In this document: positions 29,252 through 40,052 of the stretch, one piece after another
Layout: each line of letters begins with the position of its first letter
Numbering within the stretch: the first letter of the stretch is position 1
From: Cyanidiococcus yangmingshanensis
Lineage: Eukaryota > Rhodophyta > Bangiophyceae > Cyanidiales > Cyanidiaceae
Direction of reading: 5' to 3'
NCBI GenBank assembly: GCA_013995675.1
Contig: VWRR01000002.1
Coordinates: 186,001-250,000, forward strand
DNA length: 64,000 nucleotides
Notes under the pieces: generated by a model
Told to the model about the DNA's origin: nothing
Database searches by the model: none
The model's input: the letters and a program-made list of their open reading frames with translations, nothing else
Program-made: the position numbers and the translations under genes

Positions 29252-29851
29252 ATCTTTGTATTGCCGGGTTGTCGGAGCAAAAAATTATTCACACTTGTAA
29301 GTAAACCGTAGCTACGAGTTCAAACTTCAATTCTGAAGAAATTGTTGACCAGCGCGACTGCCAAGCGGAGAAGCCGCACACGCTGTGACTCCTAGAGATA
29401 TCTGTCAACTTTATAGAAGTTTCCAGAATACACCGAATCCGTTATTTTAAGAACGCGATGAGGGGGAGATGATCCAAAGCTTCGCACTTGCGCTGAAGGA
29501 TCGTCTCCAGAGATTGTATGCATACAGATGTGGCGTTATGACGAGGTTGCCGGGTCGAATAATTTTCTTGAAACAGGTGATCTGGAATAGGTGAAAATAG
29601 ACATAGCATGCCTCTCTGAGAAGCGAATGGGACCCGTATCCGCAAACTTCTTGCTATGCGGTCGATGGCGATGCGATGAAATTGGAAAAGCTCGAAAAAC
29701 ATCATTCAGCTAACAACGAAGCTCTGTACGTTTTCTCTGTTCAATTGGAGGATTCTTTACATTGCGGCCTCCTGCCGTGTCGCAAAGAAGCTTGTTTTAT
29801 GTTTGAGAAGACTCGCAAGGCAAAAATCACACGAAAAGTGTCCCCCAAACC
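29252..29851. other. Intergenic stretch between two convergent genes
   Basis: About 600 bp between the glycosyltransferase stop and the CLC stop. Only short antiparallel frames are present, and nothing is recognised. Confidence 0.5.
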
Positions 29852-32176
29852 TCAAGATATGTCATTCGTCTCTCTGCAACCATACACGACATCCTCACGT
29901 TCGATCGTCCCTATAAGTTTTCCTTGCTCGGTGACGTATATCATCGATGGCATGAGCATAACGAAGAGGAAGTGCAACTGCCGAACTAAAGAGTAGCTTG
30001 TAACAATAATCGGTGAAACGTCACATGGCAATACGATGGAAGCACTCGACTCCTGTAAATTTGCTGGCACTTTGCCCTTTGATGAGTGCTCACCGCTGGG
30101 TGTCTCATCCACAAGCCCTTCGATATTTTCACTGAGGTCTGCCACATCCAGTAGAACGAATACGTTCTGTTCAACTGTTGACTCGGCTGAATCCCGAAGA
30201 ACGCCGTGCAGCCGGCTAACAATGACTCGTCGCGATACAGCACCAAGAAGGAAACCGTTCGAGTCCACCACGGGAAACACAAGTCGTGATGGAAACTTGT
30301 CAAGGACGCTCTTGATGTGCGATGGATCCGCATCGGGGCAGAAATGCGGCTCTGACTCTATTCGATGCATAATATCTTGCGCAGTCATTTCCGGGGTCCT
30401 GTCTCTGCGGAGAATAGGCATGTAAGGAAGATGCTTCATGAGCACAAGAGTTTCATATAAAGATCGATTAAAAGCGTTTCCCACAATAACCGCTAATAGA
30501 ACCGAGATCAGAACGGGCACTAGGTGTCTAATTTGCCCCGTCACTTCGAATATAATGACAGCGCAAGATATTGCACGAGTGACGCCAGCTGTAAATGCTG
30601 CTGCGCCCACTACGGCATAACTTCCGGGAATTATGACATCCCCGAAGATAATCCGCATTAATTCCCCGTACAAGCGTCCGAAACCTGCGCCAATGAGAAA
30701 ACTTGGTACAAAAACGCCAGCAGGGAGCGGGAGGCCTATAGAAAGTGCGACGAGCACAAACTTCGCCAACGGCAGCAAAATTAGCTCAGCCCAGCCAAAA
30801 TGATCAGTCATATGCAGAGGAACCGCCTTGAATAGATCATTGATTGCAGCCCTGGGATCGAGTGCGAAAAGACGAAATGGGTACTGAACGGCAGCCGCGA
30901 GAAAAGCCACGCCTCCCACTAAAATGTAGCGACTTGATCCCGGATAGTGCTTCATTCGAAGCTCATATATGCTTCGCACGCATCGAATAAAGAGAGCTCC
31001 GAGAGCACCCATGGATGCTCCCAAGGCCGCATAGAGCAAAATCTGCGTTCTGCTGACATCAGATGGATCAAAACTCGTTCCTTCAAAGGCCTCAACCAGC
31101 GGGGTCGTGTACAACAGCTCATAGACAATAGCACCTGAAAGAGCGCTGAGTATGCCTTTCCAAAAAGCCTGCACCAAATAAAAAGAGGCAATGGTCTCGA
31201 TCGAATATAGAACGCCGCCAAGTGGTGCGCCGAAGGACGAGGCGAGGCCCACGGCACAGGCTGCTGCAAGCGTCTGAAGTCTCAGAGCTCGGTCTGTGCA
31301 CAGATCCCTGAAGAAGTGGATTCGGTAGAACTGGTGAGCGATGATGCATGAAATATGCACGTTCGGTCCTTCCCAGCCAACTGGTAATCCCCCACCAATA
31401 GCACACACAAGACCGAGAGATTTCGCAAAAAGAACACGAAGCTCAAGAGATTTTTTCATCCTATCGTAAAAACCCGAGAGAATCGACTTCATCTGAGGTA
31501 AACCAGAACCTTCCGCCTCTTTGCTTAGAACTGCGCACCAGAAAGTTGACAAGAGACACAAAGTAACCCCAGTGAGCACATATAAGACGTAGCCAAGTGC
31601 CCCTCCCGTGACGCTGCTGATAAGGTTGCGTAATTTCTCCAAACCATGAACGGAAAGGTCCACGATGAAAATGAAAAGTGCAGCAGTAACGCCTAACAAA
31701 GTCAGGAAGCAAACGAGTCGCAGAAGGTACCTTAGAGAACCTCGAGGTGTGCAGTGCGCGAAGGCTGAAAAGATGCCACGGCCTCTGTATGAAGGCAAAG
31801 AGTCATACCAGCGGTTCCTACAGCCCACATGGTTCTCGGTTGAGGAAGGCGCATCCTCTCGCTCGTTGCTGACGTTCAAGGCTACGTTAGTAGGCTCTTC
31901 TGTTATCGCCCCAGTTCTAGCCGCCGTGTATGGTACAATATCCGCTCCGTCCAGAAAAGCAAAGTCAACCTCGAGAGTCCCGGGGCTTGGTGTAGTCATA
32001 AACGCTTGCTGAAGCGTTGCGAACGCAAGACTTGTCCGACTGAAAGCGCCCAATAAAAAGTAGTAAAAACATTGTTGAGAACCGCGTGTGGCGCACGCGC
32101 GATTTTCTTCGTCACCGCTGTCTGTCTCGCCGGCACATCGTTTTATCAATCGCGTTACGATAGAAGTACTGGGCAT
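29852..32176 (-). CDS. CLC-family chloride channel or Cl-/H+ antiporter with CBS domains
   Basis: 774 residues from the ATG at 32176; M60 (31999) is an alternative start. The three CLC selectivity motifs are present: GSGLP (223-227), GWEGPNVH (267-274, with the gating Glu at 269) and GVFVP (487-491). Helices GVLYSIET and GVTRAISCAVIIFEVTG are also typical. About ten hydrophobic segments span 145-575. Two CBS domains follow (about 595-665, with DPSHIKSVLDKFPSRLVFPVVD, and about 720-774, with IVTSYSLVRQLHFLFVMLMPSMIYVTEQGKLIGTI). The usual GK-EGP lysine is Trp. The gating glutamate favours an endomembrane exchanger, but this cannot be settled by reading. The start codon is only 75 bp from the divergent methyltransferase ATG. 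Confidence 0.94.
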   Translation of the reverse strand: MPSTSIVTRLIKRCAGETDSGDEENRACATRGSQQCFYYFLLGAFSRTSLAFATLQQAFMTTPSPGTLEVDFAFLDGADIVPYTAARTGAITEEPTNVALNVSNEREDAPSSTENHVGCRNRWYDSLPSYRGRGIFSAFAHCTPRGSLRYLLRLVCFLTLLGVTAALFIFIVDLSVHGLEKLRNLISSVTGGALGYVLYVLTGVTLCLLSTFWCAVLSKEAEGSGLPQMKSILSGFYDRMKKSLELRVLFAKSLGLVCAIGGGLPVGWEGPNVHISCIIAHQFYRIHFFRDLCTDRALRLQTLAAACAVGLASSFGAPLGGVLYSIETIASFYLVQAFWKGILSALSGAIVYELLYTTPLVEAFEGTSFDPSDVSRTQILLYAALGASMGALGALFIRCVRSIYELRMKHYPGSSRYILVGGVAFLAAAVQYPFRLFALDPRAAINDLFKAVPLHMTDHFGWAELILLPLAKFVLVALSIGLPLPAGVFVPSFLIGAGFGRLYGELMRIIFGDVIIPGSYAVVGAAAFTAGVTRAISCAVIIFEVTGQIRHLVPVLISVLLAVIVGNAFNRSLYETLVLMKHLPYMPILRRDRTPEMTAQDIMHRIESEPHFCPDADPSHIKSVLDKFPSRLVFPVVDSNGFLLGAVSRRVIVSRLHGVLRDSAESTVEQNVFVLLDVADLSENIEGLVDETPSGEHSSKGKVPANLQESSASIVLPCDVSPIIVTSYSLVRQLHFLFVMLMPSMIYVTEQGKLIGTIEREDVVYGCRETNDIS

Positions 32177-32251
32177 GCGTTATTTCAGTCCACTAAAACT
32201 TGGAGTTCAGCGACATATTGGAAAGAAAATCACAGAAAACCTTAAGTTTCA
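32177..32251. promoter_or_regulatory. Very short divergent promoter, CLC / METTL7-like
   Basis: If the outer CLC ATG is used, only 75 bp separate two opposite start codons. Use of CLC M60 would widen this to about 250 bp, which looks more comfortable for two promoters. Confidence 0.45.
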
Positions 32252-32914
32252 ATGGGCCAAAGATTTTCCCAGTGGTATGAGACCAGACTGTTCGACGGAG
32301 CAATGGAGCTCTTTGACTCGGACTCAATGAGAGACTTGCGTAGAAAAGTTTTTGAAAATCTTCGTTGGGAGGACTCGTCCGAAACTCCGAAGATTCTCGA
32401 AATTGGTGTTGGAGCCGGTTTGAACCTACCGTACTATCCAGAATGGGTGACTGAGCTCTATTCTGCGAGTCTGTCACCAACTTTCCCTCCGAAGGCTAAA
32501 CGGCGCGCAGCGGAACGAAACCTCACTATCCACCACGAGCAGTCTCGTCCGGTAGGTTTGCCCTATTCAGACGACACCTTTGATTTCGTGGTTGCAACTT
32601 TGATCCTTTGTAGCGTGGACGATCGCGCAGCGTTCGTCAAAGAGGTTCACCGAGTGCTCAAACCGGGGGGAAAGTACCTGTTCATGGACCACGCATGGCA
32701 CACATCTGAAAGTCAGACAATCGCCTCTCGGGTAATCGCACCTCTACATCGCCGAGTTGCTCTCGGATGTCGCATTGGACGCACGTGGGACGAAAAAATA
32801 TACACATCCAGTGGTTTTAGAAAAGAGGATCTTCATGTAGAGTGCGAGAACCCCAAAGGATTTTCTTGGCTCGTAGGCAAAGTTTTCTATGGTTATGCAA
32901 AAAAGCAGCAATAG
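32252..32914 (+). CDS. METTL7/TMT1-like class I SAM methyltransferase
   Basis: 220 residues. Motif I is ILEIGVGAGLNLPYYPE (48-64), followed by LPYSDDTFDFVVATLILCSVDD (103-124), EVHRVLKPGGKYLFMDH (131-147) and a C-terminal GCRIGRTW segment. The LxLCSVDD and FMDH patterns are those of METTL7-type thiol or small-molecule methyltransferases and related UbiE-like proteins, rather than protein or RNA enzymes. Unlike animal METTL7, no N-terminal membrane anchor is visible, so the protein is probably soluble. The substrate is unknown. It is head-to-head with the CLC gene. Confidence 0.82.
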   Translation: MGQRFSQWYETRLFDGAMELFDSDSMRDLRRKVFENLRWEDSSETPKILEIGVGAGLNLPYYPEWVTELYSASLSPTFPPKAKRRAAERNLTIHHEQSRPVGLPYSDDTFDFVVATLILCSVDDRAAFVKEVHRVLKPGGKYLFMDHAWHTSESQTIASRVIAPLHRRVALGCRIGRTWDEKIYTSSGFRKEDLHVECENPKGFSWLVGKVFYGYAKKQQ

Positions 32915-33703
32915 TTTCATGGGAGAGGCCCGGGTTATACCATGAATTAATTTTTTGCCCTATTCGAGTAGATCATCGGTTGGAAGTGGACTGTGTTCAC
33001 GTGCTCATTAACGTGAAAAGGTTTCATAAAGTTCTGTGCAGAGGTCGACTCGACTCAAATTGGACTAATATCCGAAGACTAGCATGTAAACGGAAAACTT
33101 ATTTAGCTCACTGAAATGTGATAAAATGCATCATATGCGTTTCATACCGAGAACGTCCCAATCATATTGAACCTTTCGCTGCCAGTGTGCTTCCGAGAGA
33201 TTCATCAAACAGTCACCAAAACTTGCCACGATACGAGTCATGGCTCTGGAGCTAAACCAAGCGGTTTCTGGGGGAGCCTGAGCAAAATCCATCCTAAAGA
33301 GCACACAAAAAGCCTCTCAAAATTTCATTCCCGCAAACGAAGATCCGCTCCTTTGCTCATGCCCGAGGTAAACTCCGAGAATTACCAACTCTCCACAGTA
33401 TAACTTCTCGTATGATTCCCAGGATCGATTCCTGTTCTGTAAGTTTAGGAAAATTTTGAATGCCCACGCCTGCTCGACAGCAAGCAGCTGGCAGAGGTCA
33501 ACTGGCGACTTTTCCTCTTCGCGCAGTTGAATTTACCTTTTTTACTCAGTCGTGGCGACAATACTTGAGTCAACTGTTCTACGCTCGGCTTCAGCTCGCT
33601 ATTTTATGAAACTTTTACCGATTCGTATTCGGAAGTAGCGTCTCATGCGACGCTGCTTCGGTTGCGGAAAGGTTCATTAGAAAACCATTTTGCAGATACT
33701 GCG
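32915..33703. other. Intergenic region upstream of the PPR gene
   Basis: About 790 bp. Short plus-strand frames at 32842-33114 and 33167-33403 have no recognised content. The 3' part is the likely PPR promoter. Confidence 0.5.
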
Positions 33704-36328
33704 ATGGGCATGTCCGACTTGAGCAAGCGTGTCCGCTTCCCTACACGTGTCATCCGATCTGTGAACGGCGCTGTGCTCGCGACGGATTCAGATGACTGGG
33801 CGAGCTCGCCTGAAGCGCCTCCCGCCTCCGCCGGCGTATTCCGCCACCAGCAATTCCAGCTGTGCCGCAAAAACGTATGTAATAGCGGCTGTTTCTTGTG
33901 CTGGACTCTGCAGATCCGACCAATGCGAGAGACGGGTATCTGCACAACACGTATTGCGTGCTTTCTGACATCGTCGCCAAGTTCTAATGCACCAAACCGG
34001 GGGAGGACGACCCGGCCAGCGCACTGTGAAACCCGCCCGCAGCAGGGCACGTTGCAAGGTGAGCGTAACAACGAACCGAACGCCTCAGAGGAGAGCGGCT
34101 TCGTAGACACATCAAATCGTTCACAGCGAACCTGCGATTCGACTGGAACTGTCTGTCTTGATCCCACCACGGAATTCGGGGAGCGGCTCGTCGCCTCGGC
34201 AGAGACGGACCTGCGCGAAGGGCCTTGGTATGTGGACTTGCCATGGCCAGAAAGAGGTATTTGTTCTTATGACCAAGGTGCTACCTGCCGAAAAGCGCCA
34301 GACATTCGTCTGCCGCGAAGCTCTAGTCAACAGATAGGAAATGGTCCCTCCACAATCTTCAAACAAAACGCGCATTTCTGCAAGGAACTGACAGCAAACG
34401 CACGCCAGTCGAAACCGACTTCAACGCACTCGGTGACCTCATTCCTGTTCAACGCTCAAAAGGTTGTGGACACACTGGGATCGGGAACGGTATCTGTTAG
34501 CAACCGCCAAGGGCACGACAACTTTACGGGGAGAAACTTGACGTCTAACCGCCAGCCTCCTCTACAAACTTATGCAGAGAAGCCTATTTTTCGGCGAGAA
34601 GATTCGCAGGGGAATACCGGAAGCCAAGAATATATGCTCGCTACAGAGAAGGTTGCCTTCGCGACTGCATCGGGTGTGCTGGCAGACGAAGACGGTTTTT
34701 CACCTTTGCCGCTTGAAAACGGGTATTCCTCATCCTTTGGCGATCGATCTCCTCCCTCGCCCACAAGCTGGTATTCAAAATATAGAACTTGCGACGGAAA
34801 GGAGACAAACAGGAAAATGCTCCCTAGCTCGGCAAACACTGACTCAGTTGCTCAGCGACATAAGGCAGACGAGCGGTTCTCAATTTTGGTTCCACATCTG
34901 GATCCCAGAGATACCGATGCGAGTGCTAGATTCCGTTTGATTTCAATGAAACAGCAGCACACATCTGTAGCGTCCATGAGGGTCAAAGACATTCGCTCTA
35001 CCCGTCAGCTCAACAAGATTCTCAGCACATTGTACAAATCGGGACGCGCCGCTGAGGCATTGGAAGTATGCAAGCTCGTAGAGGCGGATGGCAGGATTTC
35101 CATGGACGTGGCATCGTACTCGATTCTGATATCTTGTTTGGGCAAATGCGGTGCGCCTGCTCAGGCCATTGAAATGTTTCACAAAATGGTGAAGGAAGGC
35201 GTTGCTCCGAATGCGTTCACGTTTTCAGCAATATTCGGGGCGTTATCTGATAGTTCCTACCTCGATCAGGCATGGGAATTTCTTCAAATGATCAGGTCAA
35301 CGTACCCCAGAGAACTGAACGTGGTCGTTTATAACGCGATTCTGAAGTTCGTAGGTCGCGCGGGTAGAATTGACGCAGCTTTGGAACTCCTGGGCCAAAT
35401 GGAACGGGACAGCAACGTTCAACCAGATATCGTTACATACGGAACTATTCTGGATATATGCGCAAAAAAACAGGATGTGGCTCTTGCATATGCAGTATTG
35501 GATCGCATGCGACGACGCGGAATTCGACCTAACAATTTCTGCTATGCCTCTCTCATTGACGCATGCGCCCGAGCAGGTCTCCCGGATCAAGCTGAATCTC
35601 TTTTCCGCCAGCTGAGAGAAGAAGGGTTGGAGTATGATATTTTTGTGTGTAACGCACTTTTGGGTGCATTTGCCCGAGCAAGAATGGTCGAAAGAGCCTT
35701 CAGTGCTTTCGCCGAAATGCGCGACGCAGGTCTCCGCGGAGATCGTATAACATTCAACACCTTGATCACAGCGGCGGCCCGGGCGCGTGAATTTGACAGA
35801 GCATGGAAAGCGTTTGAAACGATGAAGAACGCGAATATATCTGCTGACACAACAACGTACAATGCTTTAATAGATGCTTGTAGCAAAAGCGGGATGTCTG
35901 AACTAGCTTTTGCCCTTTTCGAAGAGATGCGTGGAGCAAATTTGCGGCCCACGATCTTCACCTTCAATGCCCTTATTGGAGCTTGCACGAGGTTGCAAGA
36001 CATGCACCGAGCCTCTCACGTCTTGAGCTTGATGGAGAACTTCGGAGTGCCTCCGGACACTTTCACATTGAATATTCTGCTGACAGCATGTGCCCGGATT
36101 GACGATTTCGAATATGCGCTTAACGTGGTCCGCGAGTTTGAAACGCGCTACCGTATAGTATTGGATCGGCTCGGATGCAGCATTCTAGCAAATCTCTGCA
36201 TGAAAACCTGCGAGACACAGTCCGCGGATTTCTGCACTGGGACACTGAGAGCCGCAATCAACGATGGTTGTGGTTGCTTGCGTGAGGTTCTTGATCGCGT
36301 CATGGGCTCCCTAGCCAAGGAATCTTAG
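33704..36328 (+). CDS. Pentatricopeptide repeat (PPR) protein
   Basis: 874 residues from the ATG at 33704. The first ~430 residues are Ser/Thr/Arg-rich, low in order, and may include an organelle targeting peptide. From about 432 to 815 there are roughly eleven ~35-residue PPR units, for example SYSILISCLGKCGAPAQAIE, TYGTILDICAKKQDVALAYA, TFNTLITAAARAREFDRAWK and TYNALIDACSKSGMSELAFA. They are of the P class; no E, DYW or SMR domain follows. Such proteins bind single-stranded organellar RNA and aid its stability, processing or translation. The neighbouring repeat copy B begins about 580 bp downstream of the stop. Confidence 0.95.
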   Translation: MGMSDLSKRVRFPTRVIRSVNGAVLATDSDDWASSPEAPPASAGVFRHQQFQLCRKNVCNSGCFLCWTLQIRPMRETGICTTRIACFLTSSPSSNAPNRGRTTRPAHCETRPQQGTLQGERNNEPNASEESGFVDTSNRSQRTCDSTGTVCLDPTTEFGERLVASAETDLREGPWYVDLPWPERGICSYDQGATCRKAPDIRLPRSSSQQIGNGPSTIFKQNAHFCKELTANARQSKPTSTHSVTSFLFNAQKVVDTLGSGTVSVSNRQGHDNFTGRNLTSNRQPPLQTYAEKPIFRREDSQGNTGSQEYMLATEKVAFATASGVLADEDGFSPLPLENGYSSSFGDRSPPSPTSWYSKYRTCDGKETNRKMLPSSANTDSVAQRHKADERFSILVPHLDPRDTDASARFRLISMKQQHTSVASMRVKDIRSTRQLNKILSTLYKSGRAAEALEVCKLVEADGRISMDVASYSILISCLGKCGAPAQAIEMFHKMVKEGVAPNAFTFSAIFGALSDSSYLDQAWEFLQMIRSTYPRELNVVVYNAILKFVGRAGRIDAALELLGQMERDSNVQPDIVTYGTILDICAKKQDVALAYAVLDRMRRRGIRPNNFCYASLIDACARAGLPDQAESLFRQLREEGLEYDIFVCNALLGAFARARMVERAFSAFAEMRDAGLRGDRITFNTLITAAARAREFDRAWKAFETMKNANISADTTTYNALIDACSKSGMSELAFALFEEMRGANLRPTIFTFNALIGACTRLQDMHRASHVLSLMENFGVPPDTFTLNILLTACARIDDFEYALNVVREFETRYRIVLDRLGCSILANLCMKTCETQSADFCTGTLRAAINDGCGCLREVLDRVMGSLAKES

Positions 36329-36911
36329 AGTCCTTCGTTTCATACTTGGCGAGTCCGTGCTTGTCCGTTCACAGTTGAGGGTTGGCTCAGACTCACTAGT
36401 TTGGGGATGAAAGTGAAATTTAGCTAGGGTTGTACTCTAATGCTATCGAGCAGAAAGTAGAATCATTTCAGTTCTAGTTCCAATCGGACTTGAAGAAGAA
36501 ACGAAATGGGGTTTTTAAGTACTTCCAATGGGTGGCATGGAAGAGGTCTATTCAATTTTGCTGCATAGTATCTTTCTTGGGTCATACGCATAGCACGTGG
36601 AAGTAAATATTCTGTAGTGAATAGAACGCCTGTACTTTGATTCAATATCCTTGGCGAGTCACGAGTTATGTCACATGTATTCGACCCGTTGCGCTAACGC
36701 CAAAGCGTCATTCCAGGCGGCAGACTTGAAACTGCTTTCAATCCACCAGTAATAAAGTTTAACACGAAGCTTATCCAAGCTTTGTACGAAGACTCGTGAT
36801 ATCCGCCTTCCGTCGGTTTCTTTCGCAACATCCATAAAACCGTAGACCTCTGAGCATTCAGTGCGAATTCTAGATATTTACCTGAGCCCCACGTGGCTTC
36901 CATACAAGCCG
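36329..36911. other. Intergenic region, PPR gene to repeat copy B
   Basis: About 580 bp with no supported gene. It ends at the border of family 1 copy B. Confidence 0.5.
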
Positions 36912-37528
36912 CTGGTGAAGCTCGTACAACTCCGAAATATGCGTTGCGGAAAACAGCAGCGAGCGCTCATTGACCGCCCCGCCCCCTCACAGGCGCTGAA
37001 ACCATGCAGATCAGAAGAACTCGCCGAGCGCTATTTCGTCTCCATTCAGGCCGAGGCATCTAAAAAGCATCGCCTGGCGCAAAGGCACCGACACGCAGGA
37101 AGCCTCCTCGAACGATGGCGAGCTGAGGCGATGCCATCGCGCTTCGAAACCGAAAGAACCTCGCGAGTTCTCGGAAATGCCTGCGCGGAACTGTCGGCTG
37201 GCCATCCCCATGCGACGCCACTGCTTTGAATCTGACGAGGACCCTCGCGGGCCTCCACACCTGAGTGCATGCTCTCTTTCTTACGCCACAGCTTCTTTCT
37301 TCGTAACGTCTTGATCTTGGTCTCGAGTGATGCCAGTAGAGGCGCTGCGATGATGGCGGTAAGCGGATATTCTGTCCTCGTGTGACGGAAGATGCGCTGA
37401 CGAATTGCTTGTGCTGCTCTGTGCCGACGCGCGATGCTCCGTACTGGCAAGAATCGAATGAAGTCTGAGGAGATTTAGAGAGCGTTCTATATGGTGCAGG
37501 CAAACTGATGAGAAAAACTGCTGAGAAT
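36912..37528 (-). repeat. Inverted repeat family 1, copy B (~617 bp)
   Basis: Reverse-complement copy of 23031-23648. Its translated frames (134 residues in one frame, the shared part of a ~100-residue frame on the other strand) are letter-for-letter the same as in copy A, so the copies are nearly or fully identical. Only ~108 bp separates this copy from the start of family 2 copy C. Confidence 0.93.
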
Positions 37529-37635
37529 GGCCCACTTCCGCTCATGGATTGAGAACTGCTAATCACAAATAACAGTCGATCTTTTTACGCATGGGGGAGG
37601 CATCTAATCGATTGGATATTAAGCTTTCTGCAACC

Positions 37636-39524
37636 ACAGCGCTGTCATTCCATGTAAGTAGAAGTACTATCTGTGCCTGCTGGCCTCCTTCTGCAAACGC
37701 TGCAGCAGAGACGTATCTCCTCGGGCAGAAAGAGTTCTTTTATAGACCGTACGCTCTCATCTATGCAGAACAGCTTCTCTGGCGACATACTGAGCGAGAG
37801 CCACGGCTTGTTTCGGTTCCCGTGCCGGGCACGCAGTAGTACGATTCAGCGAAAGCACCAGCCGGCCACTTGTCTCAGAACAATTTACACTGAACATATC
37901 CTAGGAGTGCGGCTACCGAAATGAACTGAGGCTGGTGGTTTTTTGGCTGTCCCATCGGGACACTTGCACCATCCTCACTTACTGACAGCGAGTCTGTCGC
38001 GAGACGTCTTCGTGCCGATAACCGAAGGTTTTCGTGTCTCCGACGCGCCCGAAGCGATAGGCATTTTTCCCTTGTCTCGTTATTTTGTAGCGTTGCGCCC
38101 GTCAAACAGCTGGTGGACAGGCGGAGTCCTGGTTTGCACAAAGGAGACGCTCACTGCACCGCTTGAAAGCGTGCCCACCTTGTTGGACATACGGCGTTCG
38201 TCTTTGTGGGATGCTGCTGTAGCTACATCGGCGCGAACGTTGATTGACCGACTTCTTGGCTTGTGTGGCCGTGAGCCGGTTTTACCTTAGCTGAGCACTA
38301 GTTGCGAAATGCACAGCTTGCCGAGAAACCATCTATATATGAAGTTCTGGACCAGGATGAAGCATTTCAGGGTGTGAGTTTGAGCTTATTGAGCGTTGAA
38401 GAGAGCCGAGCCTGACAATCACTGGCGGTAAGCCCGCCAAGAAGTGTTCTCGCTTGGCTGCGACGGATAGTTTGCTTTTAATATTGCTCTCTCTAGAAGT
38501 TTTTGTCGAGACTATTTTTAAGGATAGACGTATACCCCATAAGCCGTGGCAGACTCGAACCGGCTCCGGCAAACGTTAAACGACAGCACTGGCTATGGAG
38601 CGAGCTGTTGCATGCCCATCTCGACTGCTGAAGTCGCCGTATGAAACCCATTCGCTTTGGGAGAGTCGAATTTATTTGCTTAAGATGCAACGAAAGGAAA
38701 AGCAGAATGTAGTATGAAGGTTTGCGAGTGCCGTGGAGCCCCTGGAGATTCTTTGGCCCCGGCGGTGTTCGCGAGATGCGGCTGGTGGGTCTGCTGTTCG
38801 GCGAGGTTTGTTTTAGAATCACACCAAACTGGTTCCGGGTGGATTGAGCTCGCGGAAACACTGGTTTTGAGCTAGCGACGGCGCCGCAATACATCAGAGT
38901 TGCGTATTTCCACACGATCCGGGCGCATGCGCACATAGCAACGAAAACATACGACACGATTCTGTCGAGCACCGGGCGTATGCTGCTTTCCCGAAGGTCG
39001 TGGCCTTCTTGTCTGCCCATTCGAATTTCATATGATCAATGCGCGGAGGCTCAGAAGGTCTAGCTGGCTTCTTCATTCAGTGGAACCGCTAACTTGGCTG
39101 AGCCTCGTGCCAGCGAAATTTCGACCTGACCTATTGCGCACAATCATCGGTTGGCATTTACGAGAAAACTTGGCGACCAAGCATTGGGACGCAAGCTTCA
39201 GTTGTCTAACCGCCCCTGCCGTTCTGGCCGAGAGAGTGCATGGACTTGGCTCGTCTGCAAACCTGCCCAGATCCAGAGGTCACATGTGCGTTTGCGGATG
39301 AGGCGCCGAAGGCAACACCAGAGTTTGTGCAAGGTAGAGTGCTCGCTCATTAGATCCGAGGTCCATTTGGGAGCCTTGACGAGTTTGGCGATTCATTTGC
39401 GGGCGACGAATCGGGCGTCTCAAGCTTTGCAACTCTCGCCGGCGCTGATACCTCGAGTAGCCAAAATTATGTGCTCGGAAGGTGAGAAACCGTGTAGCGG
39501 AGCTCGACGGCAGTTATTAGGCGT
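37636..39524 (+). repeat. Inverted repeat family 2, copy C (1889 bp)
   Basis: Near-identical, opposite-orientation copy of 49092-50980, with both copies exactly 1889 bp by the borders I could place. The left end is the palindrome ACAGCGCTGT and the right end is CAGTTATTAGGCGT. No terminal inverted repeats, long terminal repeats or poly(A) tail are visible. Internal frames of 60-175 codons are identical in both copies, but none has a recognised domain or spans the element. One 115-codon frame (37943-38290) looks protein-like but lacks an ATG. It may be a segmental duplication or a mobile element of unknown type. Confidence 0.92.
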
Positions 39525-39809
39525 ACATCAAATTCATCTCTACATTTATCTTGCGCAATATTATACCCTGAAATATGCTGACAGTAACTCCGTAAAAGAG
39601 TTTCGGTGAGAGTTTGGTCGTGATCCGGGGACGATATCAGAGTCATGGAGCCGCAAAATATCCTCATAGCAACAAAGCCACATAGCTCGTGCTTTTCAGC
39701 TGGGGAAAGAAGCCCAATATCATCATGTTTGTCCGCTTCGTGGTTCGAAAGAATAACGTGAACGCTAGAACTCAGAATGCCTTCAATCTCAGCTCCGATC
39801 TTCCAGAAC
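39525..39809. other. Spacer between repeat copy C and mL41
   Basis: About 285 bp of unique sequence downstream of repeat copy C and at the 3' side of mL41. No gene is seen. Confidence 0.5.
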
Positions 39810-40052
39810 TCACTTTGACCCAGAGTCAAGCGCCACGTAAGGTTTCAGGGGGAAGCTCTCTGGAATATCCGGAATCATATACTCTGGCACTTTATCCGCA
39901 TGGTCAACGATGTACCCTCCCTTGCGGGTGTGCCGCCCCAAACGATGACAACGATTTCCCTTATAGTAGTCTCTAGGGCCGTGTTTTGCGTGAAGAGACG
40001 TAGCTCTTTTCGCGATCTTCGACTTGAGAACGGCCACGGTTCGTGAAAACAT
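39810..40052 (-). CDS. MRPL41: Mitochondrial large-subunit ribosomal protein mL41
   Basis: 80 residues from the ATG at 40052. After a basic presequence-like start (MFSRTVAVLKSKIAKR), the conserved mL41 core follows: HAKHGPRDYYKGNRCHRLGRHTRKGGYIVDHADKVPEYMIPDI, then LKPYVALDSG. The family form is T-KRGPR-fYKGrG----GrhtkKGGyvid--KvPe-vVPdL--FkLKPYV. mL41 is a structural protein of the mitochondrial large ribosomal subunit. The size fits fungal and algal members. The gene is easily missed because it is short. It stands alone between repeat copy C and NOM1. Confidence 0.92.
   Translation of the reverse strand: MFSRTVAVLKSKIAKRATSLHAKHGPRDYYKGNRCHRLGRHTRKGGYIVDHADKVPEYMIPDIPESFPLKPYVALDSGSK

Noticed and set aside
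28713-29300. 195-codon plus-strand frame inside the glycosyltransferase gene.
   Set aside because: It is a shifted-frame shadow of the conserved glycosyltransferase coding region.
37636-39524. Repeat family 2 as an LTR, TIR or LINE element.
   Set aside because: No terminal direct or inverted repeats, poly(A) tail, transposase, integrase or reverse-transcriptase motif could be found in either copy.
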